Of a stretch of 64,000 nt of DNA, positions 32,891 through 41,687 are shown piece by piece. The position numbers were made by a program, and so were the translations under genes. Location of the stretch: NCBI GenBank assembly GCA_017577575.1, contig PKRG01000001.1, positions 1-64,000 on the forward strand, given 5' to 3'. The stretch is from Acidimicrobiia bacterium. Its GTDB lineage: Bacteria > Actinomycetota > Acidimicrobiia > Spongiisociales > ZC4RG35. Numbering within the stretch: the first letter of the stretch is position 1; each line of letters starts with the position of its first letter. The notes beneath the pieces were generated by a model. It had not been told where the DNA came from. It did no database searches and saw nothing but the letters and a program-made list of their open reading frames with translations.

Positions 32891-34084
32891 TCAGACCGCC
32901 GCCGGCGATGCCCCTTCGGCCGTCTCGGAGATGGGTGCGGCCACCACCCACCCTCCGATCCCGATGGGGAACAGCACCAGGACGATCACCCAGCTGACCC
33001 ACGGGATCAGGGAGGCGAGTACGACGAGGGCGGCGGAGTAGACGAAGGCGCGTACCGGGCCCCGCCGGGGCTGGCCGATCCGCCCCAGCCATGGGAACAC
33101 GGCGGCAGGGGCGACGAAGCCCAGCATCAGCACCAGGCCGAGGAGGGCGATGAACATCGGGCCGAGCACGCCCAGGAACGGGATCGCCGCCTGGAGCGGC
33201 GCCAGCCGGAGGAGGAGCAGGGCCAGGCCCACCACCACGACGGGGAGGGCGAGGACGCCCAGCCCTCTCAGCCACGCCCGCCACCACGATTCGCTCACCC
33301 GGGCGATCGCCCGGGAGGTGAGGCCGGGAAGGGCCCACATGACCACCAGGCCGGCGATGGCGGCGAGGAGGCCGAGGACCACCTTGGCCAACAGCACCAG
33401 GGCGCGGATGCGGATGTTGGGTGCCAGCGGCAGCCGGTGCACCACCGCCCCTCCGACGTCGGCGTCTTCGATGCCGACCGCCGGCCGGGGCGAGCGGAAT
33501 CCGAGGTCGCTTCCCACCGACGTCTCGTCGGACACGGTCAGGCGACGGACGCTGACGTCCACGTTGTGGTCGATGCGGCCGTGCAGGTCCAGCGTGCGCA
33601 TCTGGCCTTCCAGGTCGCCGCCGATCCTGCCGCCGACGTCGGCGGCCCACGACCACAGCGTCACCTCCCCGGCTACTTCGCCGTCGAGGGTCGCCGACCA
33701 GGCGGCGGCGAGGACGTCGTCGCCGACCCGCCCCGAGACCACCACCTCCGGCGCGGCGACCCGGAGCGACTCTCCCACGTTGCCGGTGACCACCACCGAT
33801 CCGGCGACACCCACGACATCGCCGGTCACGGTGCCGGTGATGGTCACGTCCTCGTAGGCGGCGACGATGAGGTCGCCGGCGACCCGGCCGGCGATCACCA
33901 CCCGGTTTCCGGCGGCATAGAGGTCGTCGGTGATGACGGAACCGGAGTCGACCAGCACGACGTCGGAGACGCTCCGCGTCGCCGCCGCCGCCGGGATCGC
34001 CAGCCCGGCCACCAGCAGAGCCGAGAGCAAGAACGCGGTCGGGCGCCTGCGGGCGGGAGGCCTCTTCTCAGAGAGGGAGCGCAC
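32891..34084 (-). CDS. Bactofilin-like repeat protein with signal peptide and membrane C-terminus
   Basis: 397 residues. A signal peptide (about 1-35, FLLSALLVAGLAIPAAAA) is followed by some 170 residues of short glycine/valine repeats (GRVAGDLIVAAYEDVTITGTV, read as a right-handed beta-helix like bactofilins). Four or five membrane helices follow from about 225 to 385. Bactofilins are normally cytoplasmic polymers without a signal peptide; here the beta-helix would be outside and tethered by the C-terminal membrane domain. It starts 17 bases inside nuoN2, so it is coupled to the nuoH-N transcript. Function unknown; an envelope scaffold is a guess. Confidence 0.75.
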   Translation of the reverse strand: MRSLSEKRPPARRRPTAFLLSALLVAGLAIPAAAATRSVSDVVLVDSGSVITDDLYAAGNRVVIAGRVAGDLIVAAYEDVTITGTVTGDVVGVAGSVVVTGNVGESLRVAAPEVVVSGRVGDDVLAAAWSATLDGEVAGEVTLWSWAADVGGRIGGDLEGQMRTLDLHGRIDHNVDVSVRRLTVSDETSVGSDLGFRSPRPAVGIEDADVGGAVVHRLPLAPNIRIRALVLLAKVVLGLLAAIAGLVVMWALPGLTSRAIARVSESWWRAWLRGLGVLALPVVVVGLALLLLRLAPLQAAIPFLGVLGPMFIALLGLVLMLGFVAPAAVFPWLGRIGQPRRGPVRAFVYSAALVVLASLIPWVSWVIVLVLFPIGIGGWVVAAPISETAEGASPAAV

Positions 34085-35546
34085 GGCCGGCCAGGTCGAG
34101 GAGCGGGCCGGGGAACACGCCGAACAGGAGGGTGACGACCACCGCCACCGACGTCACCCAGCGGACGCCGAGCGGCGCCGCTGCCGCCTCGCCGGCGGGC
34201 TCGTCCATGTACATGGTGACGATCACCCGCAGGTACAGGAAGAAGGCCACGACCGAGGCGAGCACGCCGACGATCACGACCCATTCGTGGCCGGCGGCCC
34301 AGGCGTCGGAGAAGACGCCGAACTTGGCGACGAACCCGGCGGTGAGGGGGATGCCGCCCATCCCGAGCAGGATCACCGCGAACGTGGCGGCCAGGAACGG
34401 CTGGCGCTGGGCCAGTCCGGCGTAGTCGGAGAGGGCGGAACGGCTCCCCGAGGGACCGCTCACCGCCGCCACGACGGCGAACGCGGCGACCAGCTGGACG
34501 GCATAGATCGCCAGGTAGAACCAGATCTCGGCGGTTCCTTCCCCGCCGGAGAGGACGCCGGTGAGGATGAACCCGGCGTGGGCGACGCCGGAGTAGGCGA
34601 GCAGCCGGCGGATGTCGTCCTGGACGATGGCGAGGACGGAGCCGACCACCATCGACACGGCGGCGATGGCGGCCACCACCGGAGCCCAGTCCCCGGCCAG
34701 GTCGGGGAACGCCGACACCAGGATACGGACGAGGCCGGCGAAGCCGCCGATCTTGGCGATCGCGGCCATGAAGCCCACCACCCCGGCCGGCGCTCCCTGG
34801 TACACGTCGGGCGCCCAGCTGTGGAAGGGGGCGGCGGTGACCTTGAAGGTGAGCCCGACCACGAGCAGGGCCAGGCCCAGCAGAATCACCCCGGGCTCGA
34901 ACACCACCACCCCGTCGAGGTAGTCGTGCACGCCCTGGATGCTGAAGTTGCCGGTCCCGGCGAACACGAGGGCGACGCCGTAAACGAACACGGCGGAAGC
35001 GAAGGAGCCGAGCAGGAAGTACTTGATCGCCGCCTCGTCGGAGTTCCCCCTCTCCCGCACGTAGCCGGCGAGAACGTACAGGGAGATCGAGCCGATCTCG
35101 AGGCCGAGGAACGTCAAGATCAGGTTGGCGGAGATCGCCATCAGCGAGAAGCCGGCGGTCGCCAGCAGCATCAGCGCCACCATCTCCGCCGCCCGGGTCC
35201 CCGCCTCCTGGACCATCCTCTGCGCAGCGAGGAGCCCCAGCCCGGCCACCGCCAACAGCACGTAGCGGGCGAACACCCCGAAGCCGTCCAGGGCGATCAT
35301 CCCCGCGAAGGGAAGGAACGTGGAGATGCCGTCACCGGATTCGATGCGGGCGTGCAACAGCACCGACAACAGGGCGGCGGCGATCACCGCCGCCCCGCCC
35401 GCCCAGGCGATGGCGGTGCGCGACGGCTTCCATTGGACCTCGATGAGCAGCACCAGCGCCGCCCCCACGCCCAGCACCAGCTCGGGGGCGATACCCAGCC
35501 AGGAGACGACAGGAGGGTCGATCATCGTCGCCTGCGCCAGCGTCAT
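34068..35546 (-). CDS. nuoN: NADH-quinone oxidoreductase subunit N (complex I cluster 2)
   Basis: 492 residues of an antiporter-like membrane subunit with FLGLEIGSISLYVLAGY and APFHSWAPDVYQGAPAGVVGFMAAIAK. ATG at 35546 overlaps the nuoM2 stop. It differs clearly from the cluster 1 NuoN (493 residues), so the two are old paralogues. Last nuo gene of the separated nuoH-N block. Confidence 0.95.
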   Translation of the reverse strand: MTLAQATMIDPPVVSWLGIAPELVLGVGAALVLLIEVQWKPSRTAIAWAGGAAVIAAALLSVLLHARIESGDGISTFLPFAGMIALDGFGVFARYVLLAVAGLGLLAAQRMVQEAGTRAAEMVALMLLATAGFSLMAISANLILTFLGLEIGSISLYVLAGYVRERGNSDEAAIKYFLLGSFASAVFVYGVALVFAGTGNFSIQGVHDYLDGVVVFEPGVILLGLALLVVGLTFKVTAAPFHSWAPDVYQGAPAGVVGFMAAIAKIGGFAGLVRILVSAFPDLAGDWAPVVAAIAAVSMVVGSVLAIVQDDIRRLLAYSGVAHAGFILTGVLSGGEGTAEIWFYLAIYAVQLVAAFAVVAAVSGPSGSRSALSDYAGLAQRQPFLAATFAVILLGMGGIPLTAGFVAKFGVFSDAWAAGHEWVVIVGVLASVVAFFLYLRVIVTMYMDEPAGEAAAAPLGVRWVTSVAVVVTLLFGVFPGPLLDLAGRALPL

Positions 35547-37072
35547 CGTCCACCTCCGGTGAGGAACACGTCAGCGATCCGTCCCGGCGCCGGAACCTCG
35601 TAGTCGGTGGAGGCTTCGATGTGGTCGAGCAGCGCCTCGGTCGACGGCTCGATCTTCGAGAGCAGCACCTTCGGGTACAGGCCGAGGACGAGAGCCAGGA
35701 CGGCCAGGGGCACCAGCAGCCCAATCTCCCGCGCATCGAGGTCGGCGAAGGTGCGGTTCTCTTCCTTCTCCGGGACGCCGGTGAACACCCGCTCGTAGGC
35801 CCACAGGAGGTAGACGGCGGCCAACACGACGCCGACCGCGGCGACCGCGGTCCACGCCGGCAGGCTGGGGAAGCTGCCGATGAGGACCAGGAACTCGCCG
35901 ACGAAGCCGTTGAGGCCGGGCAGGCCGATCGAGGCGAAGGTCATGAACAGGAAGAACCCGGCGAAGATCGGCGCCACCTTCTGGAGACCGCCGAACTCCG
36001 CGATCAGCTTCGTGTGCCGACGGTCGTAGATCATCCCGACGAGAAGGAACAGGGCACCGGTGGTGATGCCGTGGTTGACGTTCTGGATGACCGCGCCCTG
36101 GAGGCCGCCGGAGGTGAGCGCGAACGTGCCCAGGACGATGAACCCGAGGTGGGACACCGACGTGTAGGCGATCAGCTTCTTCAGGTCGGGTTGGACGATC
36201 GCCACTACGGCCCCGTAGACGATGCCGATCACCGCCAGCGTCGCCAGGACCGGGACCCAGTCGACGGCCACCTGGGGAAAGAGGGAGAGGTTGAACCGCA
36301 TCAGGCCGTAGGTGCCGAGCTTCAGCATGACGCCGGCCAGGAGCACCGAACCGGCGGTGGGGGCCTCGACGTGGGCGTCGGGCAGCCACGTGTGGAGCGG
36401 GAACACCGGCACCTTGATGGCGAACGCCAGCGCCAGGGCGCAGAACAGGAGCACCGCCGCGGTGGGCCCGAAGTCGAGGTTCATCAGGTCCTCGAGGGCG
36501 AAGCTGGGAGCCCCGAACTGGGAGGCGTGGAGCACCGCCATGGCGATGATCGCCGCCAGCAGCAGGGCCGACCCGAAGGCCGTGTAGAGGAAGAACTTGA
36601 TGGCGGCATAGCGGCGCCGCTCCGAGCCCCAGATCCCGATGATGAAGTACATCGGGACCAGCACCGCCTCGAAGAAGACGAAGAAGAAGAACAGGTCGAG
36701 GGACATGAACACGCCCAGGGTCGCCGCCTCGAGCACGAGCGTGTAGACGACGAACTCCTTGCGCCGCTGGGTGATGGAGGCGGAGGCCGCCAGCGAGATC
36801 GGGACGAGGATGGTGGTGAGGACGACGAGCGGCATCGAGATGCCGTCTATGCCGAGGTGCCAGGAGATGCCCCACGGCTCCCACCACACGGCCCGTTCGA
36901 CGAACTGGTACCCCGCCACCGGCTCGAACGCCACGAACAGGTAGCCGGCGAGGGCGAGCGGCAGGACCGAGAGGGCGACGCCCAGCGGCAGGACGACCTC
37001 GCTGCGGCGGCGAGGGACGGCCAGCACCACCGCGGCGCCGAGCACCGGCAACAGGATCAGCCACGTGAGCAT
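35543..37072 (-). CDS. nuoM: NADH-quinone oxidoreductase subunit M (complex I cluster 2)
   Basis: 509 residues with about 14 helices, FFVFFEAVLVPMYFIIGIWG with the essential glutamate, and VPVFPLHTWLPDAHVEAPT. It lacks the extra loop seen in the cluster 1 copy. ATG at 37072 comes 13 bases after the nuoL2 stop. Proton-pumping membrane-arm subunit. Confidence 0.95.
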   Translation of the reverse strand: MLTWLILLPVLGAAVVLAVPRRRSEVVLPLGVALSVLPLALAGYLFVAFEPVAGYQFVERAVWWEPWGISWHLGIDGISMPLVVLTTILVPISLAASASITQRRKEFVVYTLVLEAATLGVFMSLDLFFFFVFFEAVLVPMYFIIGIWGSERRRYAAIKFFLYTAFGSALLLAAIIAMAVLHASQFGAPSFALEDLMNLDFGPTAAVLLFCALALAFAIKVPVFPLHTWLPDAHVEAPTAGSVLLAGVMLKLGTYGLMRFNLSLFPQVAVDWVPVLATLAVIGIVYGAVVAIVQPDLKKLIAYTSVSHLGFIVLGTFALTSGGLQGAVIQNVNHGITTGALFLLVGMIYDRRHTKLIAEFGGLQKVAPIFAGFFLFMTFASIGLPGLNGFVGEFLVLIGSFPSLPAWTAVAAVGVVLAAVYLLWAYERVFTGVPEKEENRTFADLDAREIGLLVPLAVLALVLGLYPKVLLSKIEPSTEALLDHIEASTDYEVPAPGRIADVFLTGGGR

Positions 37073-37085
37073 GCTGCCTCCCGGT

Positions 37086-38975
37086 TCACGACATCCCCCG
37101 CACGACCAGCCAGATGGCGACCACGAGCAGGCCGGCGGCGAAGCCGGCGCCGTAGTTGCGGACGTATCCGGTCTGGAGCATCCGCAACGCCGAGCCCAGA
37201 CGGTAGACGAGCGCCCCGACGCCGTTGACGGCCCCGTCGACGACTTTCTGGTCGAACTGGAACGCCGAGAACTCGGCGAGCCGGCGGCCGGGGGCCACCA
37301 CGACCGCGCCGTAGAGGTCGTCGATCCGATAGGCCTGCTCCCAGGCGGTCCACAGGCGCCCGAAGCCTTCCTGGAACCGTCGCCACACCTCCGGTGGGCG
37401 GTTGTAGGCGAGCCAGCCGGCGGCGACGCCGGCGACGCCGGCGAGGGTGGAGAGTCCCGCCAGCACCAGGAACATGCCCCAGCCTTCGGGGGCGTGCTGC
37501 ATCTCGACGCCGTGGAACGCCGGCTCGAGGAAGTGCTCCAGCGTGAACCGGAACGGGGTGTTGACGAACCCGGCGACCACCGAGAGGACGGCGAGGGCCA
37601 TGAGCGGCAGGGTCATCACCGCCGGTGACTCGTGGGGCTCCACCCCTTCGTCCCAGCGGGGACGGCCGGCGAACACCAGCACCCACTGGCGGGTCATGTA
37701 GAAGGCGGTCATGAGGGCGCCGATCAGCCCGACCACCCACAACGCCGAGTAGATGCCGCCCCGTTCGAACAGGGCGCCGAGGATCTCGTCTTTCGACCAG
37801 AAGCCGGCCAGCGGGGGGATGCCGGCGATGGCCAAGGTGGCGATGCCCATGGTGGTGGCGGTGATGGGCATGCGCTTGGCCAGGCCGCCCATCTTGTACA
37901 TGTCCTGCTCGTCGGACATGGCGTGGATCACCGACCCGGCGCCGAGGAACAGGAGCGCCTTGAAGAAGGCGTGGGTCATGAGGTGGAACACGCCGGCGAC
38001 GTATGCGGTCGCCCCGACGCCCATGAACATGTACCCGAGCTGGGAGACGGTCGAATAGGCGAGGACCTTCTTGATGTCGCGCTGGCCGATGGCGATCGAG
38101 GCCGCCCACAGGGCTGTGATCGCCCCGATGACCGCCACGGTGCCCGAAGCGATCGGCGACTCGACGTAGATCGGCGACGAGCGGGCGACGACGTAGACGC
38201 CGGCGGTGACCATGGTGGCGGCGTGGATGAGGGCCGACACCGGGGTGGGGCCCTCCATGGCGTCGGGCAGCCACACGTACAGCGGGACCTGGGCGGACTT
38301 GCCGGCGGCGCCGACGAGGAACAGCAGCCCGATGGCGGTGGCGGTCCCGACGGTCAGCTCGGTGGCGGCCCGGCCCAGCACGCCCTCGAACGAGAGGGTC
38401 CCGAACGTGGCGAACATCACCATCAGCCCGATCAGAAAGCCCAGGTCGCCGATCCGGTTGACGACGAACGCCTTCTTGGCGGCGGCGGCGGCGCTGGGAC
38501 GGGTGAACCAGAACCCGATCAGCAGGTACGAGCAGAGACCCACCAGCTCCCAGCCGATGAAGAGCATGGCGTAGTTGCCGGCCAGGACCAGCGTGAGCAT
38601 CGAGGCGGCGAACAGGTTCAGGTAGGTGAAGAACCGGTGGAACCGCTCGTCGCCGTGCATGTAGCCGATGGCGAAGAGGTGGATGAGGGTGCCGACCCCG
38701 GTCACCACCAGCGTCATCAGCGCCGACAGCGGGTCCCACTGCAGCTCGAACGTGGCCCCGACGGCGGGCATCCACTCCCAGATGACGAGATGCTCGGCCT
38801 CGCCGGTCCCGGCGAAGAAGGGCACCGCGGCGACGACGGCGACGACGAAGGCGGCGCCGATGGCCAGGGTGGCGAAGACCCCGGCCAGGGGCTCGCGCAG
38901 GTAGCGGCCGAAGAAGTGGAGGAACAACGCCCCGGCGAGGGGCAGGGCGATGACGAGCCAGAGGAAGTCGCTCAC
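37086..38975 (-). CDS. nuoL: NADH-quinone oxidoreductase subunit L (complex I cluster 2)
   Basis: 629 residues, distal proton-pumping subunit with WELVGLCSYLLIGFWF, VPLYVWLPDAMEGPTPVSALIHAATMVTAG and IKKVLAYSTVSQLGYMF, and the C-terminal lateral helix. ATG 38975 follows the nuoK2 stop by four bases. Confidence 0.95.
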   Translation of the reverse strand: MSDFLWLVIALPLAGALFLHFFGRYLREPLAGVFATLAIGAAFVVAVVAAVPFFAGTGEAEHLVIWEWMPAVGATFELQWDPLSALMTLVVTGVGTLIHLFAIGYMHGDERFHRFFTYLNLFAASMLTLVLAGNYAMLFIGWELVGLCSYLLIGFWFTRPSAAAAAKKAFVVNRIGDLGFLIGLMVMFATFGTLSFEGVLGRAATELTVGTATAIGLLFLVGAAGKSAQVPLYVWLPDAMEGPTPVSALIHAATMVTAGVYVVARSSPIYVESPIASGTVAVIGAITALWAASIAIGQRDIKKVLAYSTVSQLGYMFMGVGATAYVAGVFHLMTHAFFKALLFLGAGSVIHAMSDEQDMYKMGGLAKRMPITATTMGIATLAIAGIPPLAGFWSKDEILGALFERGGIYSALWVVGLIGALMTAFYMTRQWVLVFAGRPRWDEGVEPHESPAVMTLPLMALAVLSVVAGFVNTPFRFTLEHFLEPAFHGVEMQHAPEGWGMFLVLAGLSTLAGVAGVAAGWLAYNRPPEVWRRFQEGFGRLWTAWEQAYRIDDLYGAVVVAPGRRLAEFSAFQFDQKVVDGAVNGVGALVYRLGSALRMLQTGYVRNYGAGFAAGLLVVAIWLVVRGMS

Positions 38976-38979
38976 GCCG

Positions 38980-39276
38980 TCACCCCTTCAGCTCCGACAG
39001 CTCGTCGACGGAGGCGGTGTCGCGGTGGCGGAAGATCGCCACGATGATCGCCAGGCCGATCACGACCTCGGCGGCGGCGACGACCAGGACGAAGAAGGTG
39101 GCGAGCTGGCCGTCGAGGCTCCCGAGCGCCCGCCCGGCGGAGACCAGGGTGAGGTTGACGGCGTTGAGCATCAGCTCGACGCACATGAACATCACGAGAG
39201 CGTTGCGGCGCACGAGGATGCCCATCGCCCCGATGGTGAACAACGCCGCGGCGAGCAGCATGTACCAGTCGGTCAT
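38980..39276 (-). CDS. nuoK: NADH-quinone oxidoreductase subunit K (complex I cluster 2)
   Basis: 98 residues with three helices and proton-path glutamates 34 (CVELML) and 70 (AAAEVVIGLAI). ATG at 39276 has GAGGGGGG just upstream, which fixes the start. It lies 52 bases after nuoJ2. Confidence 0.94.
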   Translation of the reverse strand: MTDWYMLLAAALFTIGAMGILVRRNALVMFMCVELMLNAVNLTLVSAGRALGSLDGQLATFFVLVVAAAEVVIGLAIIVAIFRHRDTASVDELSELKG

Positions 39277-39328
39277 CGGCCCCCCTCGTGGCGTGCGCGG
39301 ACTCCGGAACGACGAAAACGCATGGGCG

Positions 39329-39865
39329 TCACTCTCGGACCGCCCTCCTTCGACGGAAGTACGCCAGGGCGATGGCACCGGCGGCGGCGACGGTGAGCAG
39401 CAGGGCGGTGGCTTCGAACGCCAGCACCCAGGTCGAGAACAGCCGCTCGCCGATGGCCTGGACCGTGCCGTTGGTGGCTTCGGCGACCGGCTCACCGGAC
39501 GCGGCCGGGACCCAATCGAAGCCCTGGCTCACGCCGAGGTAGACGGCGAAGCCGACCACCGCCGCGGCCAGCACGCCGACGACGAGCCGCTGGCGGGGCA
39601 GGTTCTCGGCCGTGTCCTCGGCGACGTCGACGCCGATCATCATGATCACGAACAGGAACAGCGTCATGACCGCCCCGGCGTAGACGATCACCTGGATGGC
39701 GGCCACGAAGTGGGCCAGCTGGGAGACGTAGATCACCGCCAGCGACAGCATCGTGCCGAGCAGGCCCAGCCCCGAGTACACGGGGTTGCGGGCCATCACG
39801 ACCGTGATCGCCCCGCCCAGGGCGGTCAGGCCCATCAGCACGAAGATGACGACCTCGACGGTCAC
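39329..39865 (-). CDS. nuoJ: NADH-quinone oxidoreductase subunit J (complex I cluster 2)
   Basis: 178 residues with five membrane helices and VIVYAGAVMTLFLFVIMMIG as the conserved third helix. The loop between helices 4 and 5 is longer than in cluster 1. GTG at 39865 comes 16 bases after nuoI2, preceded by GAGGAGGGTCC. Confidence 0.93.
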   Translation of the reverse strand: MTVEVVIFVLMGLTALGGAITVVMARNPVYSGLGLLGTMLSLAVIYVSQLAHFVAAIQVIVYAGAVMTLFLFVIMMIGVDVAEDTAENLPRQRLVVGVLAAAVVGFAVYLGVSQGFDWVPAASGEPVAEATNGTVQAIGERLFSTWVLAFEATALLLTVAAAGAIALAYFRRRRAVRE

Positions 39866-39881
39866 CGGACCCTCCTCGCCA

Positions 39882-40511
39882 TCACGCGTCCCGTTCGTCC
39901 TGGCTCGGCTCCGGGGACCAGTCCCCCGGCCCGGGCGTGCCCTGCCACATCTGGACGCCCTCGTACTCGGCGTAGCCGCTGGGAGCGGTGGCACGGACCC
40001 ACCCGTCGGCGACCTGCAGCTCCTCGAAGTTGGCGAAGGGGTCGTCGGGGAACATGTGCGGCACGGTGCCGTCGGGCCGCATCAGCAGCTCTTCTTTGGT
40101 GAAGATGGCGTCGTCGCGGTTCGTGAAGGAGAACTCGAACAGATGGGTCATCGTGATCGCTTCCGTCGGGCACGCCTCGACGCACAGGGCGCAGAAGATA
40201 CAGCGCAGGAAGTTGATCTCGTAGACGAACCCGTACCGCTCGCCGGGAGACACCGGGTCGTCGGGCGGGTTGTCGGCGCCCCGGACGTAGATGCAGCGGG
40301 CGGGGCAGGCACCGGCGCATAGCTCGCACCCGATGCACTTCTCCATCCCATCCGGGTAGCGGTTGAGGACGTGGCGGCCGTGGAAACGCTGTGGCTTGTC
40401 CCGGAACTCGTACGGGTACTGCTTGGTGAGCATCCGCTTCCCGGTGATGGTGCGGATCATCTCCCCGCCCGTGACCTTGAGGCCCTTCCAGAGGTCGCCT
40501 AGCAGTCCCAT
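39882..40511 (-). CDS. nuoI: NADH-quinone oxidoreductase subunit I, 2x[4Fe-4S] (complex I cluster 2)
   Basis: 209 residues with cluster ligands Cys59/62/65/69 (CIGCELCAGACP) and Cys104/107/110/114 (CIFCALCVEACP). The C-terminal extension of about 60 residues (GTVPHMFPDDPF...) is absent from the cluster 1 copy. It relays electrons between the NuoG and NuoB clusters. It starts one base after the nuoH2 stop. Confidence 0.95.
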   Translation of the reverse strand: MGLLGDLWKGLKVTGGEMIRTITGKRMLTKQYPYEFRDKPQRFHGRHVLNRYPDGMEKCIGCELCAGACPARCIYVRGADNPPDDPVSPGERYGFVYEINFLRCIFCALCVEACPTEAITMTHLFEFSFTNRDDAIFTKEELLMRPDGTVPHMFPDDPFANFEELQVADGWVRATAPSGYAEYEGVQMWQGTPGPGDWSPEPSQDERDA

Positions 40512-40512
40512 A

Positions 40513-41595
40513 TCAACTCCACGGTGCTCCGAACTGGCGGAAGCCGATCACGACGGTAGAGAGGATCAGCCACAGCACCGCTCCCGGGATCAGCCGCTTC
40601 CAGCCGAGCTGCATCAGCTGGTCGTACCGGAACCGGGGCAGCGTGGCCCGGATCCAGAAGAAGATGAAGACCAACACGTAGGTCTTGAGGAACAGCCACA
40701 CCGTCGGCAGGATCGCCGAGATCCACGCCGGCAGCACGCCGTCCCAGGTCGGGCCGTTCCAACCGCCCAGGAACAACGTGGCGGTCAGCGCCGACATCGA
40801 GAAGATGTTGATGTACTCGGCGAGGAAGAACATCGCCCAGCGGATGCCCGAGTATTCGGTGAAGTACCCGCCGGTCAGCTCCTGCTCCGCCTCGACGAGG
40901 TCGAAGGGGGCGCGGTTGGTTTCGGCGATGGCGGCGATGAAGAAGATCACGAAGGCGGGGATGAGCGGGATGATGTTCCACCGGGGGACGATGCCTCCCC
41001 ACGTGCCGGCCTGGCGCTCGACGATCTCGGCCAGCGACAGGGTCCCGCCCTCCGCTCCCGGGTAGGTGGCGGAGAACATGACCACCGACACCAGGGCCAG
41101 GCCCATCGCCGCCTCGTAGGAGATCGCCTGGGCGGTGCCGCGGATGCCACCGAGCAGGGGGTACTTGGAGCCCGACGACCACCCGGCCAGCACCACGGCG
41201 TAGACGGCCATCGACGAGCAGGCGAGGATGAACAGCAGGCCCACGTTCAGGTCGGCGCCCTGCAGCAGGATCTCCCGCTCCCCGATGGTGAACGGCCGGC
41301 CCCACGGGATGTTCATGGCGATGAGCAGGGCGGGGACGACGGCCAGGAACGGGGCGGCGTGGTAGACGAGCCGTTCCACGTTCCGGGGGATCACCGCCTC
41401 CTTGAACATCAGCTTGAAGGCGTCGGCGAGAGTCTGGAGGATCCCGTACGGGCCTGCCCGCATCGGCCCCAGCCGGTTCTGGAAGTCGGCCACGATCTTC
41501 CGCTCCGCCCACACGTTGATGATCGTGGCCAGGAGCACGAGGGCGAAGACCCCGACCACCCGCAAGGCAGCGATGAGGACGTCGATGCCGTCCAT
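40513..41595 (-). CDS. nuoH: NADH-quinone oxidoreductase subunit H (complex I cluster 2)
   Basis: 360 residues with eight or nine membrane helices and the quinone-chamber loop TNRAPFDLVEAEQELTGGYFTEYSG. It is the first gene of the nuoH-N block. In most 14-gene operons nuoH directly follows nuoG; here nuoG ends 14 kb away at 55852 and a candidate promoter lies just upstream instead. ATG at 41595. Confidence 0.95.
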   Translation of the reverse strand: MDGIDVLIAALRVVGVFALVLLATIINVWAERKIVADFQNRLGPMRAGPYGILQTLADAFKLMFKEAVIPRNVERLVYHAAPFLAVVPALLIAMNIPWGRPFTIGEREILLQGADLNVGLLFILACSSMAVYAVVLAGWSSGSKYPLLGGIRGTAQAISYEAAMGLALVSVVMFSATYPGAEGGTLSLAEIVERQAGTWGGIVPRWNIIPLIPAFVIFFIAAIAETNRAPFDLVEAEQELTGGYFTEYSGIRWAMFFLAEYINIFSMSALTATLFLGGWNGPTWDGVLPAWISAILPTVWLFLKTYVLVFIFFWIRATLPRFRYDQLMQLGWKRLIPGAVLWLILSTVVIGFRQFGAPWS

Positions 41596-41634
41596 CAGAT
41601 CACGGGGTGGTAGCGACGTGACATGGCTCGCCTG

Positions 41635-41664
41635 AGATTAGGAACGCCACCGATCGCGGGACAA
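41635..41664 (-). promoter_or_regulatory. nuoH: Candidate promoter for the separated nuoH-N block
   Basis: On the minus strand, TTGTCC (41664-41659) and TAATCT (41640-41635) are 18 bases apart, 40 bases upstream of the nuoH2 ATG and after the end of the permease gene. Both hexamers match four of six consensus positions. A local promoter is needed if nuoH-N is no longer read from nuoG. Confidence 0.45.
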
Positions 41665-41687
41665 ACCTCGGCCTGGCCGGCGCCGGC

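Noticed and set aside
35621..37228. Plus-strand open frame of 535 codons
   Set aside because: Antisense to nuoM2; no recognisable domain and shadow-type composition.
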